From the NCBI RefSeq assembly GCF_014158035.1, contig NZ_JACFXW010000001.1, positions 3,326,001 through 3,390,000 of the forward strand: 64,000 nt of DNA, read 5' to 3'. Below the pieces are notes generated by a model. It saw nothing but the letters and a program-made list of their open reading frames with translations. It was not told the DNA's origin and ran no database searches. Shown here piece after piece: positions 45,693-55,025 of this stretch; within the stretch, counting starts at the first letter, position 1, and each line of letters opens with the position of its first letter. A program made the translations under genes and the position numbers. This DNA comes from Rhizobium sp. G21. Lineage in GTDB: Bacteria > Pseudomonadota > Alphaproteobacteria > Rhizobiales > Rhizobiaceae.

Positions 45693-47432
45693 ATGAAAAA
45701 GAAAGCTGAATGGCCGCGCAAACTGAGATCGCAGGAATGGTATGGCGGCACGAGCCGTGACGTCATCTACCATCGCGGCTGGATGAAGAATCAGGGCTAT
45801 CCGCACGACCTGTTCGACGGTCGCCCCGTGATCGGCATCCTCAACACCTGGTCGGACATGACGCCTTGCAACGGGCATCTGCGCGAACTCGCCGAAAAGG
45901 TGAAGGCCGGCATCTGGGAAGCCGGCGGCTTCCCGATGGAAGTGCCGGTGTTCTCCGCGTCGGAAAACACCTTCCGCCCGACCGCGATGATGTATCGCAA
46001 CCTGGCGGCGCTCTCGATCGAAGAGACCATCCGCGGCCAGCCGATGGATGGCTGCGTGCTGATGGTCGGCTGCGACAAGACCACGCCGTCGCTGCTGATG
46101 GCGGCGGCTTCGGTCGACCTGCCGTCGATCGTCGTCACCGGCGGTCCGATGCTCAACGGCTATTTCCGCGGCGAGCGCGTCGGCTCCGGCACGCATCTGT
46201 GGAAGTTCTCGGAAATGGTGAAGGCCGGCGAGATGACCCAGGCCGAGTTCCTGGAAGCTGAAGCGTCGATGAGCCGTTCCTCGGGCACCTGCAACACCAT
46301 GGGCACCGCCTCGACCATGGCCTCCATGGCCGAAGCGCTCGGCATGGCGCTGTCGGGCAACGCCGCCATTCCCGGCGTCGATTCGCGCCGCAAGGTCATG
46401 GCGCAGCTTACCGGCCGCCGCATCGTGCAGATGGTCAAGGACGATCTCAAGCCGTCGGACATCATGACCAAGCAGGCCTTCGAGAACGCCATCCGCACCA
46501 ATGCGGCCATCGGCGGCTCGACCAACGCGGTCATCCACCTGCTCGCCATGGCCGGCCGCGTCGGCATCGATCTGACGCTCGACGACTGGGACCGTTGCGG
46601 CCGCGACGTGCCCACCATCGTCAACCTGATGCCGTCGGGCAAATATCTCATGGAAGAGTTCTTCTATGCGGGCGGCCTGCCGGTGGTCCTGAAGCGTCTC
46701 GGCGAAGCCGGCCTCCTGCATAAAGATGCGCTCACCGTGTCGGGCGAAACCGTCTGGGACGAGGTCAAGGACGTCGTCAACTGGAACGAGGACGTCATCC
46801 TGCCGGCCGAGAAGGCGTTGACGCAGTCGGGCGGCATCGTCGTCGTCCGCGGCAATCTCGCGCCCAAGGGCGCGGTGCTCAAGCCGTCGGCCGCCACGCC
46901 GAGCCTGCTCGTCCATCGCGGCCGCGCCGTGGTGTTCGAGGATATCGACGACTACAAGGCCAAGATCAACGACGACAATCTCGACATCGACGAGACCTGC
47001 GTCATGGTCATGAAGAACTGCGGACCCAAGGGCTATCCGGGCATGGCCGAAGTCGGCAATATGGGCCTGCCGCCCAAGGTGCTCAAGAAGGGCATCACCG
47101 ACATGGTCCGCATCTCCGACGCCCGCATGTCCGGCACCGCTTACGGCACCGTCGTTCTGCACACCTCGCCGGAAGCCGCAGTCGGCGGCCCGCTTGCGGT
47201 GGTAAAAAATGGCGACATGATCGAGCTCGACGTGCCGAACCGTCGCCTGCATCTCGACATTTCCGATGAGGAACTGGCGCAGCGCCTGGCCGAGTGGAAG
47301 CCCCACCACGAACTGCCGACCTCCGGCTACGCTTGGCTGCACCAGCAGCATGTCGAAGGCGCCGACACCGGCGCCGACCTCGACTTCCTCAAGGGATGTC
47401 GCGGTAATGCGGTGGGCAAGGACAGCCACTGA
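45693..47432 (+). CDS. L-arabinonate dehydratase (IlvD/EDD family)
   Basis: A 579-aa iron-sulphur dehydratase. The start KKKAEWPRKLRSQEWYGG and the segment NQGYPHDLFDGRPVIGILNTWSDMTPCNGHLRELAE strongly resemble the structurally known Rhizobium sugar-acid dehydratase. Cluster cysteines are likely in TPCNGH, VGCDKTTPS and SSGTCNTMG; NCGPKGYPGMAEVG is the C-domain motif. It would convert L-arabinonate (or D-xylonate/D-fuconate) to the 2-keto-3-deoxy acid. Last gene of the operon, with a strong terminator after it. The pentose dehydrogenase and lactonase are not in this window. Confidence 0.87.
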   Translation: MKKKAEWPRKLRSQEWYGGTSRDVIYHRGWMKNQGYPHDLFDGRPVIGILNTWSDMTPCNGHLRELAEKVKAGIWEAGGFPMEVPVFSASENTFRPTAMMYRNLAALSIEETIRGQPMDGCVLMVGCDKTTPSLLMAAASVDLPSIVVTGGPMLNGYFRGERVGSGTHLWKFSEMVKAGEMTQAEFLEAEASMSRSSGTCNTMGTASTMASMAEALGMALSGNAAIPGVDSRRKVMAQLTGRRIVQMVKDDLKPSDIMTKQAFENAIRTNAAIGGSTNAVIHLLAMAGRVGIDLTLDDWDRCGRDVPTIVNLMPSGKYLMEEFFYAGGLPVVLKRLGEAGLLHKDALTVSGETVWDEVKDVVNWNEDVILPAEKALTQSGGIVVVRGNLAPKGAVLKPSAATPSLLVHRGRAVVFEDIDDYKAKINDDNLDIDETCVMVMKNCGPKGYPGMAEVGNMGLPPKVLKKGITDMVRISDARMSGTAYGTVVLHTSPEAAVGGPLAVVKNGDMIELDVPNRRLHLDISDEELAQRLAEWKPHHELPTSGYAWLHQQHVEGADTGADLDFLKGCRGNAVGKDSH

Positions 47433-47448
47433 GTTTTGATATCGACAA

Positions 47449-47483
47449 AAAGGCCCGGGCGACGACGCCCGGGCCTTTTCTTT
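47449..47483 (+). terminator. Terminator of the chvE-ggu operon
   Basis: Twelve-base perfect arms (AAAGGCCCGGGC / GCCCGGGCCTTT, loop GACGAC) with a T-rich tail, 17 bases after the dehydratase stop. Confidence 0.85.
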
Positions 47484-47491
47484 TGGTAAGT

Positions 47492-47527
47492 TTGATTGTC
47501 CGCCAGGAAGTGCTATATTTGTAGCAC
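47492..47527 (+). promoter_or_regulatory. mazEF promoter with palindromic operator
   Basis: -35 TTGATT (47492-47497), 16-base spacer, -10 TATATT (47514-47519). The perfect palindrome GTGCTA-TATTTG-TAGCAC (47510-47527) overlaps the -10, fitting MazE autoregulation. Confidence 0.55.
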
Positions 47528-47545
47528 AATACGGAGGCTGGCATT

Positions 47546-47815
47546 ATGACCATTTCTACCAAGATCAGGCGACAGGGCGGCGCGGCCGTCATCACAATTC
47601 CGCCCGCGCTTCTGAAGATCCTCGACTTGGAAGTCGGCGCGCAACTGTCGCTTTCCGTGGACAATGGCGAACTCATCGCGAGGCCGGTTCAGTCGAGCAA
47701 AAAACACTATACGCTGGCCGAAATTCTCGAAGGATCCGAAGAATTAAAGGCCCTCGACAAGGATCGGGGCGCTTGGCTTGAAGACGACCAACGCTTCGGC
47801 AATGAACTCATATGA
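47546..47815 (+). CDS. mazE: MazE-type antitoxin
   Basis: An 89-aa AbrB-fold antitoxin: IRRQGGAAVITIPPALLKILDLEVGAQL and LSVDNGELIARPV are the DNA-binding hairpin. The C-terminal tail (YTLAEILEGSEELKALDKDRG) is the toxin-binding part. ATACGGAGGCTGGCATT precedes the ATG. It overlaps mazF by four bases (ATGA). Confidence 0.9.
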   Translation: MTISTKIRRQGGAAVITIPPALLKILDLEVGAQLSLSVDNGELIARPVQSSKKHYTLAEILEGSEELKALDKDRGAWLEDDQRFGNELI

Positions 47816-48174
47816 TGGTCCGCAGCCAGACGCCGAAGCGTGGCGACGTGTACCTGATGGATCTCAATCCCGTCATGGGCAATGAGATGCGTGACGAGCA
47901 TCGATGCGTGGTCATTACGCCGAAGGAAGTCAATGCGCTTGGTGTCTGCATGCTCGTGCCCATTACGACAGGAGGCCTGTTCACACGTCGCGTTGGACTG
48001 GCAGTCAATATCTCTGGTCATCAAACCACCGGTGTGGCGATCTGTAATCAGGTCCGCAGCGTCGACCTGGTCGCTCGGGTCAATGCAAAGCGCGCACGTT
48101 ATATTGAGACCTTGGATAGCGCGACGATGGATGAAATCGTCGCCAAAGTCGTAAGCGCTATCGATCCGTCCTGA
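47812..48174 (+). CDS. mazF: MazF/PemK-type endoribonuclease toxin
   Basis: A 120-aa toxin of the MazF/PemK/ChpB fold, an RNase acting at short mRNA motifs. The family start QTPKRGDVYLMDLNPVMGNEM, the CVVITPKEVN strand, VPITTGG and the catalytic-side QVRSVDL are present. MazE overlaps it. Intact frame. Placed just after the sugar operon and before a candidate sRNA. Confidence 0.9.
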   Translation: MMVRSQTPKRGDVYLMDLNPVMGNEMRDEHRCVVITPKEVNALGVCMLVPITTGGLFTRRVGLAVNISGHQTTGVAICNQVRSVDLVARVNAKRARYIETLDSATMDEIVAKVVSAIDPS

Positions 48175-48274
48175 GCGAATCGAGCCGAACTGGGTCTCTT
48201 GCGTCTGGTGGACCCGGCTCTGTCGAGATCCCCGCCAATAAAAAAACCTCTTTCCCCTTGAAATTTTCCCCTGA

Positions 48275-48289
48275 TTAACCATTTATTAA
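48275..48289 (+). promoter_or_regulatory. Candidate CtrA box at the orphan sRNA
   Basis: TTAA-CCATTTA-TTAA, inside a perfect 9-base inverted repeat (48270-48278 and 48286-48294). It overlaps a putative promoter (TTGAAA at 48258, TTTATT at 48282). Confidence 0.45.
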
Positions 48290-48293
48290 TCAG

Positions 48294-48421
48294 GTTGTTG
48301 TGAAACTGTCATTACAGACGGTTACAGGAATTGCATCGAACGATCCGGCGACCACGGATGTACTGGCGCTGTCGATCGTTGGATGCCAGGGAAGGTCAGG
48401 TGAAGAACCTGGCCTTTTTTT
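48294..48421 (+). ncRNA. Candidate small RNA ending in a strong terminator
   Basis: The 283 bases between mazF and the ROK gene hold no protein-like frame. A promoter-like pair (48258-48287) is followed about 110 bases later by an intrinsic terminator: a 10-bp stem AAGGTCAGGT / ACCTGGCCTT (one G-U pair), 5-base loop (48391-48415) and T-tract. The terminator may instead belong to mazEF, 220 bases upstream. No known RNA family is claimed. Confidence 0.35.
48392..48421 (+). terminator. Intrinsic terminator
   Basis: GGTCAGGT-GAAGA-ACCTGGCC followed by TTTTTTTG; plus-strand only. It ends the candidate sRNA or the mazEF transcript. Confidence 0.85.
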
Positions 48422-48457
48422 GTTTTTGCGCTTTTGCGAAAGTCGGCGCTCCCTGTG

Positions 48458-49716
48458 TCAGAGCGCCGAAGAGGCCTGTTGCTGCAGGCTGTCGCGCCGG
48501 TCGCGCGCATCCCCCTGGTCGGGCAGGCTCTCGTCGAGAAACACCAGCGCCCGCATCAGGCAGCCCTCGCGGATCAGCGCGCGATAGTCGAGATAGCTGT
48601 CGACGACGCTGATCGGCACCGGTTGGCCAAAACAGGCGCGCGACAGCGCCTCGCGTATGCTGTCTTCCATGAATTCCATCGCGGCGATGCCGGGGCCCGT
48701 GAAGACCAGCGGGATCGGGTCGAACAGCGTGAAGACATTGGAAAGCCCTGTGCCGATCGCCTTGCCGGCCTCGCGGAACGCCTGTCGTTCCGGCCCTTCG
48801 CCGGCGCGGGCCGCCTCGATCAGGGTCTGCAGCGCATTCGCCGGCGGATCTTCCTCGAGCAATTGCGTCTCCGGCACCCCGCGCACCGCCCGCCACAGCG
48901 AATAGGTCCCGGCATAGGCCTCAATGCAGCCGCGGCGACCGCAGCGGCAGAGCGCGCCGTCGGGGCGGAAATTGGTGTGGCCGAACTCCACCGCCGAGGA
49001 GCGCACGCCCGAAAACATCCGTCCGTCCATGTAGAGCCCCATGCCGACGCCGGTCGACAGAAGAACGGTGGCGAAATTCGCGCCATAGCGTTCGGGCGCG
49101 CGCCAATGCAGCGCCTCGGCGATCATGTTGCTTTCGTTGGAGATCTCGACATCGACGCCGAAGCGGTCTTCGAGATACTGGCCCAGCGGCACATTGATGA
49201 GATCGATGACTGGCGACGACAGAAGCGTCTTGCGGTCGGCGTCGACGATGCCTTCCACCGCCGCCGAAATGCGCAGCAGCGGTCCGGCGTCACCGGCGTG
49301 CTTGTCGAGCATCTCCCCAGGAAGCCGGTCACTTCGCGGCCGAGCGCTTCGGCGGTCATCCGCTTGGTCGCGATCGTGCGCGTCTCGAACGCGAAGACCT
49401 GGCCGCTGTAATCGGCGAGCGCGGTCTGGATGGTGTTGAGCCCGACGAAGACCACGGCGATGGTCGCATGCGCCGGGCGAGGGCGCACCGACACCTGCGG
49501 CCGGCCGCGCCTTTGCGCGCCGACCTCCGTGATCGGATCGGCCGACAGGGCGCCCCGCTCCATCAGGCTGTTGGTGATGACGGTGACCGTCGACGCGGAC
49601 AATCCCGTCGCCGCGCTGAGCTCGGTGCGGGACATCGGGCCATGGCGACGCAACGCCATGAGAACGCCGAATTGATTTTGCCGCCGGACGTCGTCCTGGC
49701 GCACGATGATGGACAT
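48458..49716 (-). CDS. xylR: ROK-family xylose-type repressor, frame broken at 49315-49318
   Basis: A ROK repressor (about 419 aa after repair) divergent from the xylose-type transporter. The N-terminal winged helix has RTELSAATGLSASTVTVITNSL. In a run of four C (plus strand, 49315-49318) one base is missing; repair joins REVTGFLG to EMLDKHAGDAG. The ROK core has TVLLSTGVGMGLYM, the zinc motif ALCRCGRRGCIEAYAG and VFTGPGIAAM. ATG 49716 follows GAGGAGCTGGTCAC. It likely represses the 49937-53292 operon in the absence of sugar. Confidence 0.85.
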
Positions 49717-49831
49717 GTGACCAGCTCCTCCAACTGGCAAAACCGATCATGCGCTAGCAAAATCACTGTGCAATGCAACGCTTAATCGATTTGAAATACA
49801 TCTTGACACAGGCGAAGATGTGAGTCACTCT

Positions 49832-49850
49832 TTTTTCGACCCTCGAAAAA
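49832..49850. promoter_or_regulatory. Palindromic operator for the ROK repressor
   Basis: TTTTTCGA-CCC-TCGAAAAA: perfect 8-base arms in the divergent interval, 87 bases before xylF and 24 bases after a TTGACA box (49803-49808). The pattern is like known ROK operators. Confidence 0.55.
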
Positions 49851-49936
49851 TAGGGTTCGCAACGGTCGGCCGGGGGATTAGGAGAAGAACCGGGTCGGCT
49901 GCAATCGGTTGATGCGATACGCATCGGGAGGACAAT

Positions 49937-50977
49937 ATGAAGAAGTTTGCAGTTGCGCTCGCCAGCGCAGTCTTTGCCATGTCCGTCGCCGGCCCCGTCA
50001 TGGCCGCCGGCAAGACCGTCGCCGTGTCCTGGAAGATCTTCCAGGAAGAGCGTTGGAAGACGGACGAAGCCGTCATCAAGAAAATCGTCGAAGACAATGG
50101 CGACAAGTACATCTCTGCCGATGCGCAGGGTTCCGCCGCCAAGCAGCTCACCGACATCGAATCCCTGATGTCGCAGGGCGCCGACGTGCTGCTGATCGTT
50201 CCCTACGACTCCGAAGCCATCATGCCGGCCGTCGAAAAGGCCGCATCCGAAGGCGTTCCGATGATCGCTTACGACGTTCAGATCGAGCATCCCTCGGTTC
50301 TCTACATGACCTTCGACAACGTCGGCGTCGGCCGCCTGATGGCCAAGGAAATGCTCAAGGTCAAGGATAGCGGCAACTTCGCCGTCATCAAGGGCGACCC
50401 GGGCGATCCGAACGCCACCTTCCTCTACAACGGCATGATGGAAGTGCTGAAGCCGAATATCGACGCCGGCAAGATCAAGATCGTCGGCGAAGCTTCGTCG
50501 GACGGCTGGAAGCCGGAAAACGCCCAGAAGAACATGGAACAGATCCTGACCGCCAACGACAACAACGTCGATGCGGTTCTGTCTGAAAACGACGGCATGG
50601 CCGGCGGCGTCGTCGCCGCTCTGCAGGCCCAGGGTCTCGCCGGCAGCGTTCCGGTCACCGGCCAGGACGGCGACAAGGCCGCTCTGAACCGCGTCGCCCA
50701 GGGCACGCAGCTCGTGTCGATCTGGAAGGACTCCCGCGCTCTCGGCAAGCTCGCCGCCGAAGCCGCCCTCATGCTCGCCGACGGCAAGTCCATGGAAGAA
50801 GTGCCGAACGTCTCCAAGTTCAAGGACGGCGCTCGCAAGGTCGAGATGAACGCGGTTCTCCTGAACCCGACCCCGATCACCAAGGACAACCTCAACGCCG
50901 TCATCGACGCCGGTTGGGTCGACCAGGCCACCGTCTGCGCCGGCGTCAAGGCCGGTTCGGTCGCGGTCTGCAAGTAA
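49937..50977 (+). CDS. xylF: Xylose-type ABC transporter binding protein
   Basis: A 346-aa periplasmic binding protein with a 23-residue signal peptide (ending PVMA). VSWKIFQEERWKTDEAV carries the ERW pattern of XylF, followed by LLIVPYDSEAIMPAVEKAASEGVPMIAYDV. The downstream permease and the ROK repressor support xylose as ligand, though ribose or fructose are not excluded. GGGAGGACAAT precedes the ATG. A strong hairpin follows. Confidence 0.85.
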   Translation: MKKFAVALASAVFAMSVAGPVMAAGKTVAVSWKIFQEERWKTDEAVIKKIVEDNGDKYISADAQGSAAKQLTDIESLMSQGADVLLIVPYDSEAIMPAVEKAASEGVPMIAYDVQIEHPSVLYMTFDNVGVGRLMAKEMLKVKDSGNFAVIKGDPGDPNATFLYNGMMEVLKPNIDAGKIKIVGEASSDGWKPENAQKNMEQILTANDNNVDAVLSENDGMAGGVVAALQAQGLAGSVPVTGQDGDKAALNRVAQGTQLVSIWKDSRALGKLAAEAALMLADGKSMEEVPNVSKFKDGARKVEMNAVLLNPTPITKDNLNAVIDAGWVDQATVCAGVKAGSVAVCK

Positions 50978-51002
50978 TCCTCGCGGCCAGAGCCTCGATC
51001 AG

Positions 51003-51030
51003 ACGCGTCGCCCCCAAGGCGGCGCGTTTT
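51003..51030 (+). terminator. Intercistronic hairpin after xylF
   Basis: A 10-bp stem (ACGCGTCGCC / GGCGGCGCGT, one G-U pair), 5-base loop and TTTT. As after chvE, it would favour excess binding protein. Confidence 0.6.
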
Positions 51031-51170
51031 CCAAAAACAAAGAACAGAACGCAACCCATGCGGCTGCGCTCCTCGCCGCACATCCGATTGTAGGCGGCCA
51101 TCACGAGAGCGCGTTTCCCCGAACAGGCCATCCGGCCAACTCATAAGCGGGCGGGAACAGGGAGCAAATT

Positions 51171-52484
51171 ATGAGCCAGGTGCAATCCACCACAGGTCCT
51201 GCGCTGCAGCAGGAAGGACCTTTCAAAACATTCCTGCGCGCCACCGAGATCGACACGCGCATGCTCGGCATGATCGGCGCGCTGCTGCTGATCTGGATCG
51301 GCTTTCACGTCTACGGCGCCTATGCCAACGGAGCCGGCAACTTTCTGACGGCGCGCAATCTGTGGAACCTGTCGGTGCAGACCGCCGCCATCACGGTCAT
51401 GGCCACCGGCATGGTGCTGATCATCGTCACCCGCCACATCGACCTCTCCGTCGGCGCCATGCTCGGCGTCACCGCCATGATGATGGCGGTGCTGCAGGTG
51501 TGGGTGCTGCCCAACTGGCTCGGCATCGGCCATCCCGCCATCTGGATCATCACGGTGATCTTCGGTCTCATCGTCGGCTCGATCATCGGCACCTTCCAAG
51601 GCTATCTGATCGCCTATCTCGAGATCCCCTCATTCATCGTCACGCTCGGCGGCCTGCTGGTCTGGCGCGGCGCGGCCTGGCTCGTGGCGCGCGGCGAAAC
51701 CATCGCGCCCATCGACGAGACCTTCTCGCTGATCGGCGGCGGCCCCTATGGCTCCATCGGCGTCACGGCGAGCTGGGTGGTCGCGGTGATCGCCTGCGTC
51801 GGCGTCGCCTGGATGCTGGCCGGCGCCCGCAAGCAGCGCGCCCGCTTCGGCTTTCCGATGCGCCCCACCTGGGCGGAATTCTTCATCGGCGGCGTATCCA
51901 TGCTGGTCATCCTCGCCGCCACCTATGTGATGAATTCCTATCCCTGGCCGAAGGGCATCATCAAGCAGTATGCCGCCGCGCATAATCTCGATCCGGCGAC
52001 GCTGGTCGTCGGTCATGGTTGGGCCATTCCGGTTCTCATCGCTCTGGCCGTCGTGCTCGCCATGACCTTCATGACCACGCGCACCAAGTTCGGCCGCTAT
52101 GTCTTCGCCATGGGCGGCAATCCTGAAGCCGCCGAACTCGCCGGCATCAATACGCGCCGCCTGACCATGCTGATCTTCACGCTGATGGGCTTCCTGGTCG
52201 GCATCGCCGCGGCGATTTCCTCGGCGCGCCTCAAGGCGGCCACGGCCGATCTCGGCCGCAACGACGAACTCTACGTCATCGCCGCGGCCGTCATCGGCGG
52301 CACGTCGCTCGCCGGCGGCTCCGGCACCATCTACGGCGCGATGATCGGCGCGCTCGTCATGCAGTCGCTCTATTCGGGCATGGTTCTGGTCGGCTTCGAC
52401 GCCGCCATCCAGAACATGGTCGTCGGCGGCGTGCTGGTCCTGGCCGTCTATGTCGACACCGTCTATCGCCGCCACGCCAAGTAA
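51171..52484 (+). CDS. xylH: Xylose-type ABC transporter permease
   Basis: A 437-aa CUT2 permease, longer than GguB and in the XylH size range. Signature [23 protein letters not shown], then [31 protein letters not shown] and the C-terminal [25 protein letters not shown]. An N-terminal cytoplasmic stretch of about 40 residues precedes the first helix. GGGAGCAAATT precedes the ATG. Confidence 0.88.
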   Translation: MSQVQSTTGPALQQEGPFKTFLRATEIDTRMLGMIGALLLIWIGFHVYGAYANGAGNFLTARNLWNLSVQTAAITVMATGMVLIIVTRHIDLSVGAMLGVTAMMMAVLQVWVLPNWLGIGHPAIWIITVIFGLIVGSIIGTFQGYLIAYLEIPSFIVTLGGLLVWRGAAWLVARGETIAPIDETFSLIGGGPYGSIGVTASWVVAVIACVGVAWMLAGARKQRARFGFPMRPTWAEFFIGGVSMLVILAATYVMNSYPWPKGIIKQYAAAHNLDPATLVVGHGWAIPVLIALAVVLAMTFMTTRTKFGRYVFAMGGNPEAAELAGINTRRLTMLIFTLMGFLVGIAAAISSARLKAATADLGRNDELYVIAAAVIGGTSLAGGSGTIYGAMIGALVMQSLYSGMVLVGFDAAIQNMVVGGVLVLAVYVDTVYRRHAK

Positions 52485-52497
52485 GGGAGGAACCGTC

Positions 52498-53292
52498 ATG
52501 GGTATTTATCAGAAGCCTGCGGGCACGCCTCTCGTGGAGATGAAGGACATCTCCATCGCCTTCGGCGGCATCAAGGCCGTCGATCACGCCTCGGTGGATC
52601 TCTTCCCCGGCGAAGTCGTGGCGCTGCTCGGCCATAACGGCGCAGGCAAATCCACGCTCATCAAGATGCTGTCGGGCGCCTATAAACGCGATCACGGCGA
52701 CATCTTCATCAACGGCGACAAGGCGGATATCGAAAATCCGCGCGACGCCAAGGGTTACGGCATCGAGACGATCTACCAGACGCTCGGCCTCGCCGACAAT
52801 GTCGACGCCGCCGCCAATCTGTTCCTCGGCCGCGAGATCCTCACCAAATGGGGCACGCTCGACGACGTGGCGATGGAAGCGGAAGCGCGCCGGGTCATGG
52901 GACGGTTGAACCCCAACTTCCGCCGCTTCAAGGAGCCGGTGAAGGCTCTGTCCGGCGGCCAGCGCCAGTCGGTGGCCATCGCCCGCGCCATCATGTTCAA
53001 CGCGCGCATCCTGATCATGGACGAGCCTACCGCTGCGCTCGGCCCGCAGGAGACGGCGCAGGTCGGCGAGCTCATCAAGGAGCTGAAGAAGGACGGCATC
53101 GGCATCTTCCTGATCAGCCACGACATCCATGACGTCTTCGATCTCGCAGACCGCGTGTCGGTGATGAAGAACGGCCGCGTCGTGGGCCATGCGCGCACCG
53201 AGGACGTGACCAAGGACGAAGTGCTCGGCATGATCATTCTCGGCAAATGCCCGCCGGGCGCCGAGCCCGGCCCCGGCGCGATGCAGGTCTGA
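52498..53292 (+). CDS. xylG: Single-domain sugar ABC transporter ATPase
   Basis: A 264-aa ATPase with Walker [10 protein letters not shown], signature LSGGQRQ and Walker [12 protein letters not shown]. Unlike GguA and E. coli XylG it has only one nucleotide-binding domain, so it should act as a homodimer, as in FrcA-type systems. AAGGGAGGAACCGTC precedes the ATG, 13 bases after xylH. A terminator follows. Confidence 0.85.
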   Translation: MGIYQKPAGTPLVEMKDISIAFGGIKAVDHASVDLFPGEVVALLGHNGAGKSTLIKMLSGAYKRDHGDIFINGDKADIENPRDAKGYGIETIYQTLGLADNVDAAANLFLGREILTKWGTLDDVAMEAEARRVMGRLNPNFRRFKEPVKALSGGQRQSVAIARAIMFNARILIMDEPTAALGPQETAQVGELIKELKKDGIGIFLISHDIHDVFDLADRVSVMKNGRVVGHARTEDVTKDEVLGMIILGKCPPGAEPGPGAMQV

Positions 53293-53317
53293 CGCTTCGA
53301 CGTCATGCGAGAGATCG

Positions 53318-53341
53318 AAGGGCGCGGGCGACCGCGCCTTT
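53318..53341 (+). terminator. Terminator of the xylose-type operon
   Basis: A GGCGCGG/CCGCGCC stem flanked by AA and TTT, 25 bases after xylG. The rest of the 340-base gap to 53633 shows no gene or clear signal. Confidence 0.65.
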
Positions 53342-53632
53342 CGCACTTTGGAGGCCAAACGCGCGATTCGTCGGCCCCGCCGCCGTTTCGGCCTCCGCAA
53401 ACTCTCTGTCGCGACAAGAAAAAACGCTTCGCATTCAATCCGCTAGGGCGTGTCCGGCCGAACCGGCTTGTCTTGCCGCCCTCAAAGGGTCAAATTTCGT
53501 TGACCGACGGTCTCCAGACGCCGCTGCATCTGTCCCGGAAAATGGCGATCGGTAAAAGTTTAGGCGTTCGGATAAGCGAATATTGCTCGTTGTCTGGCAG
53601 GCTGCGCCCACCAATCCGCGAGAGGGGCGAAG

Positions 53633-53860
53633 ATGATTTTAGCGACGTCGACACTGACAGGCCTGTTGTCGGCGCTTCTGCGCTCCGCCTTCGCTGTGAT
53701 CCTCGTCGCGTTTCTCATTTCCGTCGTGGCGATCGTCGGCGTCGTGTTCTACGGCGCGTCGCTCTTCACCGCCCTGCTGGTCGTCGCTGGCTTCAATCTC
53801 GGCCTGATCGCCGCCGCCCTCGGCTATGTCCTGTTCGGCGGCGGGGCCAGGAGCGCCTGA
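53633..53860 (+). CDS. Small membrane protein, 75 aa
   Basis: A 75-residue protein that is almost entirely hydrophobic, with two or three helices (LLRSAFAVILVAFLISVVAIVGVVFY; LLVVAGFNLGLIAAALGYVLF). GAGAGGGGCGAAG precedes the start. No family recognised; function unknown. It converges with the homocysteine methyltransferase gene. Confidence 0.6.
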   Translation: MILATSTLTGLLSALLRSAFAVILVAFLISVVAIVGVVFYGASLFTALLVVAGFNLGLIAAALGYVLFGGGARSA

Positions 53861-53887
53861 GCCCTGCCGCTTCGCCTCCTGCGACCA

Positions 53888-54810
53888 TCACGCCTTGAGC
53901 CGATTGGCCACCCTGCAGATATGCTCGGCGCCGATGCCGCAGCAGCCCCCACCAGGCTCGCGCCCTTTTCCACCCATTCCGCCGCGAAGGCCGAGTATTT
54001 GTCGGAATTGAGATCCTCGCGGGTGCCGTGCAGGCCTTCGTTGGCCGCTTCGCCATCGTTGAGATTCTCAAACGCGTTGGCGTAGACGCCGATCTCGATG
54101 TCGGCGCCATGCGCGTCGAACACGGTTTTGGCCGCCTCCACCGCCCGGCCCATGACTTCGGGCTTGGCGCAGTTGAACAGCAGCGCCGCCGCGCCCGAAG
54201 ACACCGCCCATTCCGCCGCCGCCGTCACGCTCTCGCCCGATCGCAGCCGCGCCGCGCCCTGCGACATTGCGAGATCGGCGTCATCCAGCGTGAAGGAAAT
54301 CCAGAACGGCTTGCCCGTGTCCTTGATCGCCTCGCGCACGGCCTCGCCCTCGGCGATCAGGCTGAGCGTCTCGCCGAGCCAGAGATCGACATAGGGCGCG
54401 AGATAGGTGACGAGCACATGAAGGTAATCCTGCACGCGGGACGCGTCGAACAGTTGCGGCTCGTAGGAGCCGAAGATCGGCGGCAGCGAGCCCGCGACCA
54501 GCGTCCGGCCCTGGCCGACGCCGTCGGCCGCTTCGCGCGCCAGCCGGCCGGCCAGCGCGGTCAGGGCTGCGCCGTCGGACCGGAATTTCTCCTCGCCGAT
54601 ATGGAAGGGCACCAGCGCATAGGAATTGGTGGTGATCACCTCGGCGCCCGCCTCGATGAACTCCTCATGCACCTTGCGCACGATGTCGGGCGCGTTCATC
54701 AACGCCAGCGCCGACCATTCGGGCTGCTTGAGTTCGGCGCCCAGCCGCACCAGTTCGCGGCTCATGCCGCCGTCGAGAATGCGGGTCTTCTTCTGCGCGG
54801 TCGCGGTCAT
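53888..54810 (-). CDS. Homocysteine S-methyltransferase family protein, frame broken at 53946-53950
   Basis: A zinc-dependent methyltransferase (about 307 aa after repair) that makes methionine from homocysteine and a methylated donor such as S-methylmethionine. It has ILDGGMSRELVRLG, the zinc cysteine in LLFNCAKPE, and after repair GGCCGIGAEHI, the second zinc site. The break is in a run of five C on the plus strand, where one more is expected; unrepaired, the CC zinc ligands are lost. Start ATG 54810 is preceded by GGAGGACGAA. Upstream 215 bases show no riboswitch I can recognise. Confidence 0.85.
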
Positions 54811-55025
54811 TTCGTCCTCCGGTCCTGATGTCATCCGCTGTTTGCCACGGCGCGCCGGCCAGGGAAGGGCCGGCATGAAACAGAATGAGGCGGATCATCG
54901 GCGGCATGGCCGGCTCCCGGGCGTTCGAAACAGCGATGCGAACCGCCTTCTCCGCCGTAAGTTCCCAAGCTCGATGGAACCGTGGCGCGCCATCCGTCTT
55001 TATCCCACATGACAGGGAGGTCGGG

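Noticed and set aside
43130-45766. Long open frame on the minus strand opposite gguC and the aldehyde dehydrogenase (878 codons)
   Set aside because: It mirrors two clear genes on the plus strand and its translation is low-complexity with no motif; a GC-rich antisense shadow.
54811-55025. SAM-type riboswitch before the homocysteine methyltransferase gene
   Set aside because: No SAM-I, SAM-II or SAM-V core could be traced in the leader; only ordinary GC-rich sequence.
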